In this document: positions 27,711 to 36,240 of the stretch, one piece after another
How the letters are laid out: each line of letters opens with the position of its first letter
Position numbering within the stretch: the stretch's first letter is position 1
DNA from: Alteromonas gilva
GTDB lineage: Bacteria > Pseudomonadota > Gammaproteobacteria > Enterobacterales > Alteromonadaceae
DNA length: 64,000 nucleotides
Direction of reading: 5' to 3'
Assembly: GCF_028595265.1 (NCBI RefSeq)
Contig: NZ_JAQQXP010000001.1
Location: 620,001-684,000 of the forward strand
Translations under genes and position numbers: made by a program
The notes under the pieces: model-generated
The model's input: only the letters and a program-made list of their open reading frames with translations
What the model was told of the DNA's origin: nothing
The model's database searches: none

Positions 27711-28418
27711 TTGGCCGATTTTTTTCTGGTGTATCTGGTCTTAATAATAGGCTCTTGTTTACAAAGCGTTATTGGCTTTGGGCTTGGCCTGTTAGGCGCA
27801 CCGCTTATTTACTTACTAATGCCTGAACTGGTGCCAGGGCCTATGATCCTCAATGCGCTGTTGCTCACCACCCTGCTAGCAGTTAAACATCAGTACGATA
27901 TTGATTTAAAGCAAACCGGATTTTCTATTCTCGGTGGTACCGCTGGCGTGTTGGTTGCCGGAAGTGTGTTGCTGTACATCGATGCGCATCAGTACCAGAT
28001 GCTGCTGGGCATTTGTATTATTGCTGCGGTGATTTTATCGCTGGTGGGTGTGACGCCCCGTATCAGCGTTTTATCTAATCTGATTGCGGCGATGATCTCC
28101 GGCTTTATGGGCACTACAACCTCCGCTGGTGGTGCACCCATGGGCCTGCTTTATCAAGCCGAAAATAAAGATAAAATTAAAGCCAATTTGAGCGTGTTCT
28201 TTGTTTATATAAACATGTTTGGCATTGCTGTGCTGTGGTTTACCGGCGCAGCGGGCCACGAAGATCTTGAGCGCTTTTTAACCTGTATTCCCGCTATTTT
28301 GATCGGCTGGTTTCTTTCATTCTTTGTGAATCGACGTATTGATGAAATGTTTGTCAGAAAACTCATTCTCGCCGTTGCAGCGTTTGCCGGTACGGCACTT
28401 ATAGTGTCAAATGGCTAG
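27711..28418 (+). CDS. TauE/SafE-family membrane transporter
   Basis: This 235-residue integral membrane protein belongs to the TauE/SafE (DUF81) family of anion exporters, with about eight hydrophobic segments. It shows the two-repeat layout, with GFGLGLLGAPLIYLLMPELVPGP in the first half and GFMGTTTSAGGAPMGLLYQ in the second. The start is a TTG, supported by AAGGA 8 bp upstream; no ATG in frame is better placed. Members export sulfite, sulfoacetate or other organic anions. Its place between an aldose dehydrogenase and a lactonase, behind a putative shared operator, suggests transport of a sugar acid or lactone, but this is inference. Confidence 0.78.
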   Translation: MADFFLVYLVLIIGSCLQSVIGFGLGLLGAPLIYLLMPELVPGPMILNALLLTTLLAVKHQYDIDLKQTGFSILGGTAGVLVAGSVLLYIDAHQYQMLLGICIIAAVILSLVGVTPRISVLSNLIAAMISGFMGTTTSAGGAPMGLLYQAENKDKIKANLSVFFVYINMFGIAVLWFTGAAGHEDLERFLTCIPAILIGWFLSFFVNRRIDEMFVRKLILAVAAFAGTALIVSNG

Positions 28419-28593
28419 CCAGTAGCATAGCGTTGTCAACAAAGTGCTACATTCCCGAATCGAATTCCCGCCCGTAAGCTTTATTTAATCTTTTATCAAT
28501 GCGATATTGCATACAGTAGATAAGCATATCATTTACCTGGTTTTCTGCTTTAGCGAGCTATCTGACCAGGCCAAAAACAACTCGATTAAAAGA

Positions 28594-29478
28594 ATGTCCG
28601 CTGCCACCATAATCAATACATACCCCACCGGCTGTGAACTGGGCGAGGGAATTCACTACAGCGCCAGTTTGAACTGCGTTTTTTGGGTCGATATAAAGCA
28701 ACATCAGCTATTTCGCCTATCACTCAACGACGGTGTGATTTCACGGTTTAATATGCCCGAGCCCATTGGCTGGATTAAACAAACTCGCACCGGCAATTTT
28801 ATCGTTGGCTTGCAGTCGGGTATTTACCTGTTGAACAGCGATTTTACTTGCGGTGAGCAGCTGTGCGCACCCAGAGCGGAGCCAGCGACAAACCGCTTAA
28901 ATGATGCCAAGACCGATCGTCAGGGCCGCTTATACTTTGGCTCTATGGATAATTATGAAAAGCAACAGTCGGGCAATTTGTATCAATTATGTTCTGTTAC
29001 CGGTGCAGACTCGCCACGCTTAATTGACAGTGACTACAAGGTGTCGAATGGTCCGGCGATTAATCTGGCCGGCGATAAACTCTATTCTGTTAGCTCGTCA
29101 ACACGAACCATTTTTAGTTTTAGACTGGAAACCAATGGCAATGTGACAGACAAGCAGGTGTTTATTCAGTTGCCTGAGCAGTATGGCTTCCCTGATGGTA
29201 TTACCGTTGACAGCCAGGACAACATTTGGGTGGCGTGCTGGATGGGGCATTCGCTGTGTTGCTTTAGCCCGCAAGGGGAGTTGCTCAGGAAAGTCATTAT
29301 GCCGGCCCCGCTCATTACTAATATAACGTTTGCCGGGGCGAACTTAGACAGAGCCTTTGTAACCTCTGCACGAATTGGATTAAGCGCTAAACAATTGCAA
29401 CAGTATCCGCTGTCAGGCAGTGTATTTGAGTTATCGCTTAATACTACCGGGTTACCCGAAGCCCTGGTGGCTGATTAA
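28594..29478 (+). CDS. SMP-30/gluconolactonase-type lactonase
   Basis: This 294-residue six-bladed propeller belongs to the SMP-30/gluconolactonase/LRE family, which hydrolyses sugar lactones using one divalent metal ion. Metal ligands of the family are present: Glu in GCELGEGIHY, Asn in TNRLNDAKTD, Asn in VSNGPA and Asp in FPDGITVD. ATG 28594 is chosen because it begins the conserved N terminus; the frame is open from a TTG at 28507 but those 29 residues look non-homologous. Following the aldose 1-dehydrogenase it would convert the lactone to the aldonate (arabinonate or xylonate). Substrate is inferred. Confidence 0.82.
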   Translation: MSAATIINTYPTGCELGEGIHYSASLNCVFWVDIKQHQLFRLSLNDGVISRFNMPEPIGWIKQTRTGNFIVGLQSGIYLLNSDFTCGEQLCAPRAEPATNRLNDAKTDRQGRLYFGSMDNYEKQQSGNLYQLCSVTGADSPRLIDSDYKVSNGPAINLAGDKLYSVSSSTRTIFSFRLETNGNVTDKQVFIQLPEQYGFPDGITVDSQDNIWVACWMGHSLCCFSPQGELLRKVIMPAPLITNITFAGANLDRAFVTSARIGLSAKQLQQYPLSGSVFELSLNTTGLPEALVAD

Positions 29479-29825
29479 TTAATAAAATCGCGCCAACTTT
29501 CTAAGAGATGTGTAAATTCAACCAAACCACAGCCGGCAGCCGGCCCATCTGAATAGTCATCTTCAAATTCGTCATGATGGGGCTGGCTATTATTCAGAAA
29601 CAGCTCCACTTCATCATCGGCAATGGCGAGGTGATAAATCTTACCAGTGAATTCAACGTCAGGGCGCTGGTTATTTTTTAATTGCTCTATCATGTATAAC
29701 AAAGATTCAATAGCGCGTTTGTCGGTACAAATATCGTGACTTAGCCAGTCACCCAAGGCTTCACTTTCGATATCGCATTTGGCCAGCGGTTGGCCGGTTA
29801 CGTCGGTAATAAATTCAAAGTCCAT
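29475..29825 (-). CDS. yacL: YacL / UPF0231 family protein
   Basis: This 116-residue acidic cytoplasmic protein matches the gammaproteobacterial UPF0231 (YacL) family: it begins MDFEFITDVTG, like E. coli YacL MDYEFLRDITG, and ends with an LLESWRDFIN segment similar to the family C terminus. Function is not known. Its start codon overlaps by one base the stop of the upstream metallopeptidase gene (TGATG), so the two are translationally coupled. Its stop overlaps the end of the convergent lactonase gene by four bases. Confidence 0.8.
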   Translation of the reverse strand: MDFEFITDVTGQPLAKCDIESEALGDWLSHDICTDKRAIESLLYMIEQLKNNQRPDVEFTGKIYHLAIADDEVELFLNNSQPHHDEFEDDYSDGPAAGCGLVEFTHLLESWRDFIN

Positions 29826-30358
29826 CAGAAGGGCTCCTGGGCTGTTGGGGGATTAAAAACGTAACCGGTGGCATCCATTTCAGTGAGGTACACTCGTACG
29901 TCAAACTCGATTTGGTGGTAATCAGGTAACATGTGTCGGCATAACTGGTAAAACGCCTTGTTGTGTTCTTTTTCTTTTAGATGTGCGAGTTCATGTACCA
30001 CAATCATGTTCAAAAACGGCTCCGGTGTATTTTTAAATAAAGCACTGATGCGCATCTCGTTTTTACTTTTAAGCTTGCCACCCTGCACCCTTGATACATA
30101 AGAGTGCAGCCCCAGCGCGTGGTTAACGATATGGATTTTGTTGTCGAAAACTACCTTGCTCAGCGGCTGGGTTTTCTTCATAAACTGATTCTTTATTCCC
30201 TGTGCATACTCACGTAATTCCTTGTCATTATTAATGCTATGCATATTGGGGTAGCGTGAACGTAACCAGTTACCAAGCTGTTTTGCAGTTTTCATTTGTT
30301 GAATTTTATCCTGCAGGTGCTGCGGATAGTGAGTCAGATAGGTAAGCGGCTTGGGCAT
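29825..30358 (-). CDS. YgjP-like M48-type metallopeptidase-domain protein
   Basis: This 177-residue cytoplasmic protein carries the YgjP-like domain with a zinc motif HELAH (His122, Glu123, His126) followed by KEKEHNKAFYQLC, where a further His/Glu completes the site. The conserved MRISALFKNTPE and C-terminal YLTEMD segments match the family. Although the fold is of a metallopeptidase, E. coli YgjP has been assigned a nucleotide pyrophosphatase activity, so proteolysis should not be assumed. It forms a two-gene unit with yacL by a TGATG overlap. Confidence 0.78.
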   Translation of the reverse strand: MPKPLTYLTHYPQHLQDKIQQMKTAKQLGNWLRSRYPNMHSINNDKELREYAQGIKNQFMKKTQPLSKVVFDNKIHIVNHALGLHSYVSRVQGGKLKSKNEMRISALFKNTPEPFLNMIVVHELAHLKEKEHNKAFYQLCRHMLPDYHQIEFDVRVYLTEMDATGYVFNPPTAQEPF

Positions 30359-30737
30359 GGTAACGTGGTGATAGGCGAAACAAGTGCCTTATTATACACG
30401 CCAAATCAGCGATGTACGCAGTAATGTTGTTGGCTTTGCCGTTGCGTTATCGTTAACACTGTCGTGGCTGATTTATTGGTGATGTGGCGCGATAACCACA
30501 TACGCTTTGTGAGGAAATGACTACCCTTAGCTAACGACTCTATTATTCCATTGTAGTTATTTTATTACTAAAAAATGCGTTTTGGGGGGTGACTAACCTG
30601 GGTGATGACCAGTATTATGCAAATGTGGGTTGAAACAAGTCGTTTACAATTATACGCCAAATACGGCGGCGTTTGTGTAAATTGTGTAAAAAAGTAATTT
30701 TGTAACGTATTAAAATTACAAAAATCTAGGGCGCAAA
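30359..30737. other. Intergenic region with an operator-like inverted repeat
   Basis: This 379-bp gap has no gene. An inverted repeat TTTTGTAA (30698-30705) and TTACAAAA (30716-30723) with a 10-bp spacer lies 15 bp before the vSGLT-like gene start, where a bound repressor would block expression. Its half-site TTGTAA resembles, but does not match in spacing, the TGTAATA sites of the arabinose-type cluster. Confidence 0.4.
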
Positions 30738-32300
30738 ATGAAAATAGAAACACTCGATATAGTGCTGTTTGCTATCTACGTCATTGCTTTGATCGGCATT
30801 GCATGGTGGGTTTCCCGCGAAGAAAAAGGTCACGAGAAAGACACTAATGACTACTTTCTGGCAGGGTCCAGTTTGCCATGGTGGGCAATCGGGGCATCAT
30901 TAATTGCGGCGAATATTTCCGCTGAGCAAATCATAGGTATGTCCGGCTCCGGCTATATGGTCGGCCTGGCAATCGCTTCTTATGAATGGATGGCGGCGAT
31001 TACGCTGATTATTGTTGGTAAATACTTTTTGCCCATCTTCCTGAAACATAAAATTTATACCATGCCGCAGTTCCTCGAACAGCGCTATGACCATCGCGTA
31101 CGCAAGGTGATGGCAGTGTTTTGGCTTGGCGTTTATGTATTTGTAAATCTTACCGCTGTATTGTGGCTGGGCGCACTGGCGATCAACACGATTGCCGGTA
31201 TCGATTTAGTCTACGGCATGATATTCCTTGGCGTATTCTCGCTGGCCTACTCACTGTACGGGGGCTTAAAAGCGGTTGCCATGACCGATATTATTCAAGT
31301 GGTATTGCTGGTGTTTGGCGGGCTGTTCTTGTCGTATACTGCACTCAATTTGATTGGTGACGGCGATGGCGTGCTGGCGGGTTTCACTACCCTGACCACT
31401 GAACTGCCGGGTAAGTTCGACATGATCCTGAGTGAGAGTAACCCGCATTACATGGACCTGCCGGGTTTGTCGGTCCTCATTGGTGGACTGTGGATAATGA
31501 ACCTCTCTTACTGGGGCTTTAATCAGTACATTATTCAACGTACGCTGGCCGCGAAGAGTGTTAGCGAAGCGCAGAAAGGCATTGTGTTTGCCGCATTTTT
31601 AAAAGTACTGATGCCGCTTATCGTTGTACTGCCGGGTATTGCCGCGGTGCTGTTAGTGCCCGATCTGGATAAAGCCGACCAGGCATACCCCTCACTAATG
31701 ACGCTTATGCCGGTAGGTTTGAAAGGCATTATTTTTGCTGCCCTGGTGGCGGCGATTGTGTCGTCTCTGGCGTCGATGACCAACAGTGTGTCGACCATTT
31801 TCACCATGGACATTTACAAAGACAAACATCCGGATAAGAGCCAGCATCACTACGTGAAAGTAGGGCGTATTGTGAGCTTTGTTGCCCTTATCATTGCCAT
31901 GGTTGCGGCGAAGCCACTGTTAGGCCAGTTTGATCAGGCCTTCCAGTATATTCAGGAGTTCACCGGCTTCTTTACCCCGGGCATTGTGGCGTTATTCGCT
32001 CTGGGTATGTTCTGGAAAAAAACCACGGCAACGGCAGGTTTAGTCGCAGCCGTAGGCTCGGCGGTATTTAGCCTGGCATTTAAACTGTTATTCCCCGAAT
32101 TACCATTTATGGACCGTGTCGGCGTTGTGTTCTTATTATGCGTGGGATTAGCGGTGGCGATTTCGTTGTTCGAAGGCAAAGGGGATCATCCTCAGGCGGT
32201 TGAACTAAAAGAAATCGAGTTTGCTACCAAGCCAAGTTTTAATATAGCGTCGTTTGCCGTGATCATTGTGGTGGCTGCGTTTTATATTACCTGGTGGTAA
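30738..32300 (+). CDS. Sodium/sugar symporter, vSGLT-like (SSS family)
   Basis: This 520-residue Na+/sugar symporter closely follows the Vibrio parahaemolyticus galactose transporter vSGLT as I remember it: DYFLAGSSLPWWAIGASLIAANISAEQ near the N terminus, IASYEWMAAITLIIVGKYFLPIF, NLSYWGFNQYIIQRTLAAKSVSEAQKGIVFAAF and SSLASMTNSVSTIFTMDIYKD. About 14 helices are expected. Substrate could be galactose, arabinose or another pectin-derived sugar. A putative operator lies 15 bp upstream of the start and a strong terminator follows, so it is a single-gene unit. Confidence 0.92.
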   Translation: MKIETLDIVLFAIYVIALIGIAWWVSREEKGHEKDTNDYFLAGSSLPWWAIGASLIAANISAEQIIGMSGSGYMVGLAIASYEWMAAITLIIVGKYFLPIFLKHKIYTMPQFLEQRYDHRVRKVMAVFWLGVYVFVNLTAVLWLGALAINTIAGIDLVYGMIFLGVFSLAYSLYGGLKAVAMTDIIQVVLLVFGGLFLSYTALNLIGDGDGVLAGFTTLTTELPGKFDMILSESNPHYMDLPGLSVLIGGLWIMNLSYWGFNQYIIQRTLAAKSVSEAQKGIVFAAFLKVLMPLIVVLPGIAAVLLVPDLDKADQAYPSLMTLMPVGLKGIIFAALVAAIVSSLASMTNSVSTIFTMDIYKDKHPDKSQHHYVKVGRIVSFVALIIAMVAAKPLLGQFDQAFQYIQEFTGFFTPGIVALFALGMFWKKTTATAGLVAAVGSAVFSLAFKLLFPELPFMDRVGVVFLLCVGLAVAISLFEGKGDHPQAVELKEIEFATKPSFNIASFAVIIVVAAFYITWW

Positions 32301-32332
32301 CGCCGAGCTAAGTACACTGCGTTAAATAGTCA

Positions 32333-32360
32333 GCCCTGTTAGTGATAACAGGGCTTTTTT
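32333..32360 (+). terminator. Intrinsic terminator after the vSGLT-like gene
   Basis: GCCCTGTTA and TAACAGGGC form a perfect 9-bp stem with a 4-base loop, followed by six T. The same GCCCTGTTA...ACAGGGC design recurs at the far end of the island (61630). Confidence 0.9.
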
Positions 32361-32624
32361 ATGTCGCCGGGCAGGCCATAAGTGTTAATCAATACACCTG
32401 TTCAGGTTCATTGGCAGGATAAATACGCTAGCCTCATAATGAAATGGTAGGATAACAATGATGCTGTGTTAGGCTTATTTACCTAAAGCTTAAAAAGGCG
32501 CTGAGCGGCTGACAAAAATGCGCTATACTGGCAAGCTTTGAGATAAGACGTTACGGCGCATCAGGCGCTGTGTAGATACAGCTATATAGAAGATATAAGC
32601 TCGAACAGATTTTAGGAGACATTC
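32361..32624 (+). other. ssb upstream region
   Basis: These 264 bp contain no gene. A TATACT at 32524-32529 is a plausible -10 hexamer for ssb, about 95 bp before the start codon, but I do not see a good -35 at the right spacing. A SOS (LexA) box was looked for and not found. Confidence 0.3.
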
Positions 32625-33206
32625 ATGGCAACTCGAGGCGTTAACAAAGTCATCTTGGTCGGAAACCTAGGTAACGACCCGGAAATACGTTACATGCCCA
32701 ACGGCAACGCCGTTGCCAATTTGAGCCTGGCAACCAGCGAAAGCTGGAAAGATCAGCAGGGTCAAATGCAAGAACGTACCGAATGGCATCGTTTAACCAT
32801 GTATCGTCGCCTGGCGGAAGTGGCTGGTGAGTACCTGAAAAAAGGCTCACAGATTTACGTAGAAGGTAAACTGCAAACCCGCAAATGGCAGGATCAGCAA
32901 GGCCAGGATCGCTATACTACTGAAATCATCGTTGACCAAATGCAAATGTTAGGTGGTCGTGACGGAGGTCAGGGCGGCCAGGGCGGCGGTTATCAGCAGC
33001 GTCCACAGGGCGGTCAGCAGAGTGCGCCACAAGGTGGCGGTTATGGTAATAACCAAAACTACGGTGGTAATCAGGGCGGCGGCAATCAAGGTGGCGGGTA
33101 CCAGCAACCTGCACAGCGCCCGCAAGGCGGCAGCGGTGGCCAAAATCCGCAGAAGCCTCCTATGGCTGAGCCAGACTTCGATTTTGACGACGATATTCCG
33201 TTCTGA
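32625..33206 (+). CDS. ssb: Single-stranded DNA-binding protein SSB
   Basis: This 193-residue SSB protects single-stranded DNA and recruits repair and replication proteins. The N-terminal OB fold (residues about 3-110) starts with RGVNKVILVGNLGNDPEIRY and contains WHRLTMYRRLAEVAGEYLKKGSQIYVEGKL. A Gly/Gln-rich linker (about 115-175) follows, and the acidic tip DFDFDDDIPF at the C terminus is the partner-binding tail. Length is usual for Gammaproteobacteria. The mobile island begins directly after its stop, and its natural terminator appears to lie about 28 kb away. Confidence 0.98.
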   Translation: MATRGVNKVILVGNLGNDPEIRYMPNGNAVANLSLATSESWKDQQGQMQERTEWHRLTMYRRLAEVAGEYLKKGSQIYVEGKLQTRKWQDQQGQDRYTTEIIVDQMQMLGGRDGGQGGQGGGYQQRPQGGQQSAPQGGGYGNNQNYGGNQGGGNQGGGYQQPAQRPQGGSGGQNPQKPPMAEPDFDFDDDIPF

Positions 33207-33272
33207 CGGTTACCAGAGATAGTGTTTTGTAAAGATTCTTTGTTTTTATAAATACTTTCAATAGATTATCTG

Positions 33273-33311
33273 AAAAGTTTACATTCTTGTTTGCAAAGTC
33301 TGTAAACTTTT
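33273..33311. repeat. Inverted repeat at the left island end, candidate recombination core site
   Basis: AAAAGTTTACA (33273-33283) and TGTAAACTTTT (33301-33311) are a perfect 11-bp inverted repeat around 17 bp. Arms of this length suit a tyrosine-recombinase core. The site is followed by T residues, so it could also act as a weak terminator for ssb. A diverged relative lies at 61503-61534. Confidence 0.55.
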
Positions 33312-33376
33312 TTTATGCTTAAATTGTGGTACGTAGTTACCATGAGAAAAAGTAAAAAAATTGGGTGGTGATGGTG

Positions 33377-34693
33377 ATGAAAATAAAACGGGTAAGAATG
33401 AACGATGGAGAAAGCTACTGCATTCTGCTCAATGAGGATAACTTCCCGTTGCCATATCAAAACTTATTCCTAACCCAACAGCGTCGCAATGCAGGGGCAT
33501 CGAGTAGCTCGTGTTATATCGCTCTGGAACACCTACGGTTTCTTGAAGAAGTGTGCGACATGATGAGCATTGATTTGGTGCAGAGATGTCTAAAAGGTGA
33601 CTTTCTCTCAGAAGAAGAACTTGAAACCATATCGCTTTGGGCTGGAAGGACCGTTGAGGCTTTACGTAACCATATTAAGGCTCTTAAAAAGAAAACGGTA
33701 AAAACGAAAAGGCCAGAAAATAAGAAACTGGAATCAGCAAGAGCCACTATTGTAACTAAGCACGATGACAGTGTGTTGCCAAGTACCCAGTACAATCGAA
33801 TGACCACGTTTGCGGAATACATTGGTTGGTTAGAACGAAAGCTCAATAGAGCAGCGTCATCTAACTCAGAGGAGTTACTTAAGCGAAAACGGCCTCCAAA
33901 GTTGTCCATGCCTGACGAATTCAACCCTTCCCGGTTTAAGTCCTTAAGCAAGCATCAAATGGCCAGAGTGTTGGATGTGGTGAGACCAGATTCGCCAGAT
34001 AACCCGTGGAATAATGTTGGTTTGTGCTACAGAAATCAGCTGATTGTTAATCTACTCGAAGCGACAGGGATAAGAAGAGGTGAGTTACTGAGGCTACGTA
34101 TCTCCGACATCAAACGGCACGCGAGCAAAGGTCATGGGGCGATTGTTGTAAGGAAGAAAACGGATAGCGATGATGACCGGATTGACCGTCCTGAAGCGAA
34201 GACATTAGGAAGAGTAGTACCGCTTGATAAGAGGCTACTGAACTTGATAGATGACTATGTGGTGAAATACCGTGCAAATGTTCGTGGTGCCGAAAAAATA
34301 GATTATCTATTAGTCACTCACAACCACCGAGTTCGATATAACCAAGCCCTCTCTAAGGCTGCGATAAATAAAGTGTGTAGAGAGTTGGCGGGCGCTGTTG
34401 GTTTTAAGGTTCATCCCCACGCTTTTCGGCATAGTTGGAATGACCGTTTTAGTGAGAATGCGGATGCTCGTATTAAAAAGGGGCATACAACACCAGAAAA
34501 ATCAGAAATGGATAGAAGAAAGTTAATGGGGTGGACGGCGTCATCTTCCATGGCACGCTGGTACAGCAAAAGATTTGAGGAAAGGCGCGCAATGGAGACA
34601 GGTTTGTCTCTACAGAAAAAAAATAGTGAGGCGATTGAACGTGTTATTGGCGTTCACGATGATGATATCGAATGTAGTGGGGTAAGGAAATGA
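33377..34693 (+). CDS. Tyrosine recombinase (first of three)
   Basis: This 438-residue site-specific recombinase has the full catalytic set: Arg233 in ATGIRRGELLRLRISD, His348 and Arg351 in HPHAFRHSW, a Trp in LMGWTASSS, and the nucleophile Tyr396 in ARWYSKRF. Residues 1-200 would hold the arm- and core-binding domains. ATG 33377 has GGGTGG 8 bp upstream; ATG 33371 and GTG starts further up are also in frame. Its stop overlaps the next gene by ATGA. As the best conserved enzyme of the trio it is the likely catalytic integrase, with TnpA of Tn554 and GmtY of Gamma-Mobile-Trio elements as comparators by arrangement. Confidence 0.88.
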   Translation: MKIKRVRMNDGESYCILLNEDNFPLPYQNLFLTQQRRNAGASSSSCYIALEHLRFLEEVCDMMSIDLVQRCLKGDFLSEEELETISLWAGRTVEALRNHIKALKKKTVKTKRPENKKLESARATIVTKHDDSVLPSTQYNRMTTFAEYIGWLERKLNRAASSNSEELLKRKRPPKLSMPDEFNPSRFKSLSKHQMARVLDVVRPDSPDNPWNNVGLCYRNQLIVNLLEATGIRRGELLRLRISDIKRHASKGHGAIVVRKKTDSDDDRIDRPEAKTLGRVVPLDKRLLNLIDDYVVKYRANVRGAEKIDYLLVTHNHRVRYNQALSKAAINKVCRELAGAVGFKVHPHAFRHSWNDRFSENADARIKKGHTTPEKSEMDRRKLMGWTASSSMARWYSKRFEERRAMETGLSLQKKNSEAIERVIGVHDDDIECSGVRK

Positions 34694-36240
34694 ATACATT
34701 ACATTCTGTTGCAGAGGCACAAAAAAAGTCCACAGTATCAATAACGGTTTCACTTAGAGGATATGAATTTGACACGGCTAGTAACAAGTGGGAGTTGGAT
34801 AGAAACAATAGCATCAATCTTAGGTTTTTAGATGAGTTTTCAGATGAAATAAGCGGTAGTATCAGGGATACATTAATCTATTTTGCCGAAACATGTTCCT
34901 CAAAACATACGAAAAACATATGTGAAAACTTGAAGTTATATCTACGGCACTCACAAGAAAAATCATTTACTGAGTTTGGTTTTGTTCTGCTAAAGGACTT
35001 TCTTGGAGAAAAGGAAGAATACAAGTTATCTGTGATCAGAGGCTTCCTTCGTCAAATGAAGTATTTAGGAAATGCTGACAGTATTCATGAAGGAGTCTTT
35101 GAGCTGATTAATTCATGGAAATTATCTGGTAACGAAAAAGGCTTGCCAGTGCTTTCATTTGACCCCCATATAGGCCCCTTCAGTGATCTAGAATTTGAAG
35201 CGATCAGCAATGTTGCTGCGAATAGCTATGCACAGAAAAGGCTTACAACGGAAAGGTTTTTAACCATCTTATTGTTCAGAGCAACAGGTAGGAGGCCTGA
35301 ACAATTAGCGTCACTGAAGATAAAGGATTTTTCATATTCGAAAAAACATTCTTCTAACACTATGTATGTGGTAGAGGTCCCACGCATCAAGCAGCGAAAA
35401 GGAAAATTTAGACAGTCGTTTAGGCCCTTTGGATTGGCCGGTTATCTAGCTCAAGTAACAGAAAAGCATATAGAGGAACAAACACGCAAGTTGGAGGGGG
35501 ATCTGGGCAGGAGCATTACAGTAGAAGAGCTTGGTGAATTGCCTCTATTTTTATCAAATACAAATATCAAAGAGATGCAGAAAGTTCCCTCTAAAGATTT
35601 CAAAGAGCTTTGCGAAACAGAACTTTTCCATATGACTTCCGCGTCAATGGCCTCGCGACTGGTGAGCGCAGTCAATAGTCTCGGTGTTGTCTCAGAGCGC
35701 ACGGGCGAGCGGCTACATGTCAATGCCTACCGATTCAGATACACGCTTGGGACGAGAGCAGCCAGAGAAGGGGCCGGTAAAATAACGATCGCAACATTGC
35801 TTGATCAATCTGATGCACAGAATGCGTGGGTGTATATCGCAAATCCGGCTGAGTACGCTATTGAGATCTCGAGAATAATGAATCAGCCATTATCTCGCTA
35901 TGCGTCAGCATTTGCAGGAAAAGTGGTAGGGGACGAACAAGAAGCAAACACTCATTTAGATGGAGCCGCGAGAATCCCATGTAGAGAAGTAGATAGTGAC
36001 GTTGGATCATGCGGCACGAGTTCGTTTTGTCAGGATTATGCGCCTATTGCATGCTATACATGCCCCAAATTTATGCCTTGGGAAAATGCGCCGCATCATC
36101 TTGTACTCAAATTCTTGATGGAAGAACGAGAACGTTTGAAAAAAACTTCGGCAACAATGCCAGTTATCACAGCTAATGATCGTTCGATTCTAGCTGTAAT
36201 TCAGGTAATTACTCTCTGTGAAGAAAGGAGACAGCGATGA
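34690..36240 (+). CDS. Tyrosine recombinase-like protein (second of three), variant active site
   Basis: This 516-residue protein has a recombinase catalytic fold: Arg in FRATGRRPEQLASLKIKD, Arg in NAYRFRYTLGTRAA and Tyr in NAWVYIANP. The histidine of the usual HxxR motif is Asn, and the LGH-type histidine is replaced (LLDQSD), so activity may depend on its partner. A C-terminal Cys cluster (CGTSSFCQDYAPIACYTCP) looks like a metal-binding segment. Start and stop both overlap the neighbours by ATGA, showing tight translational coupling. The last 80 bp of the gene are part of a 598-bp tandem duplication. TnpB of Tn554 is the closest structural analogue I can name. Confidence 0.8.
   Translation: MNTLHSVAEAQKKSTVSITVSLRGYEFDTASNKWELDRNNSINLRFLDEFSDEISGSIRDTLIYFAETCSSKHTKNICENLKLYLRHSQEKSFTEFGFVLLKDFLGEKEEYKLSVIRGFLRQMKYLGNADSIHEGVFELINSWKLSGNEKGLPVLSFDPHIGPFSDLEFEAISNVAANSYAQKRLTTERFLTILLFRATGRRPEQLASLKIKDFSYSKKHSSNTMYVVEVPRIKQRKGKFRQSFRPFGLAGYLAQVTEKHIEEQTRKLEGDLGRSITVEELGELPLFLSNTNIKEMQKVPSKDFKELCETELFHMTSASMASRLVSAVNSLGVVSERTGERLHVNAYRFRYTLGTRAAREGAGKITIATLLDQSDAQNAWVYIANPAEYAIEISRIMNQPLSRYASAFAGKVVGDEQEANTHLDGAARIPCREVDSDVGSCGTSSFCQDYAPIACYTCPKFMPWENAPHHLVLKFLMEERERLKKTSATMPVITANDRSILAVIQVITLCEERRQR

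Noticed and set aside
33273..33311. The left inverted repeat simply as the ssb terminator
   Set aside because: The stem is very AT-rich and the island's far end carries a stronger candidate; a recombination site explains it at least as well, so the terminator reading is kept only as an alternative.
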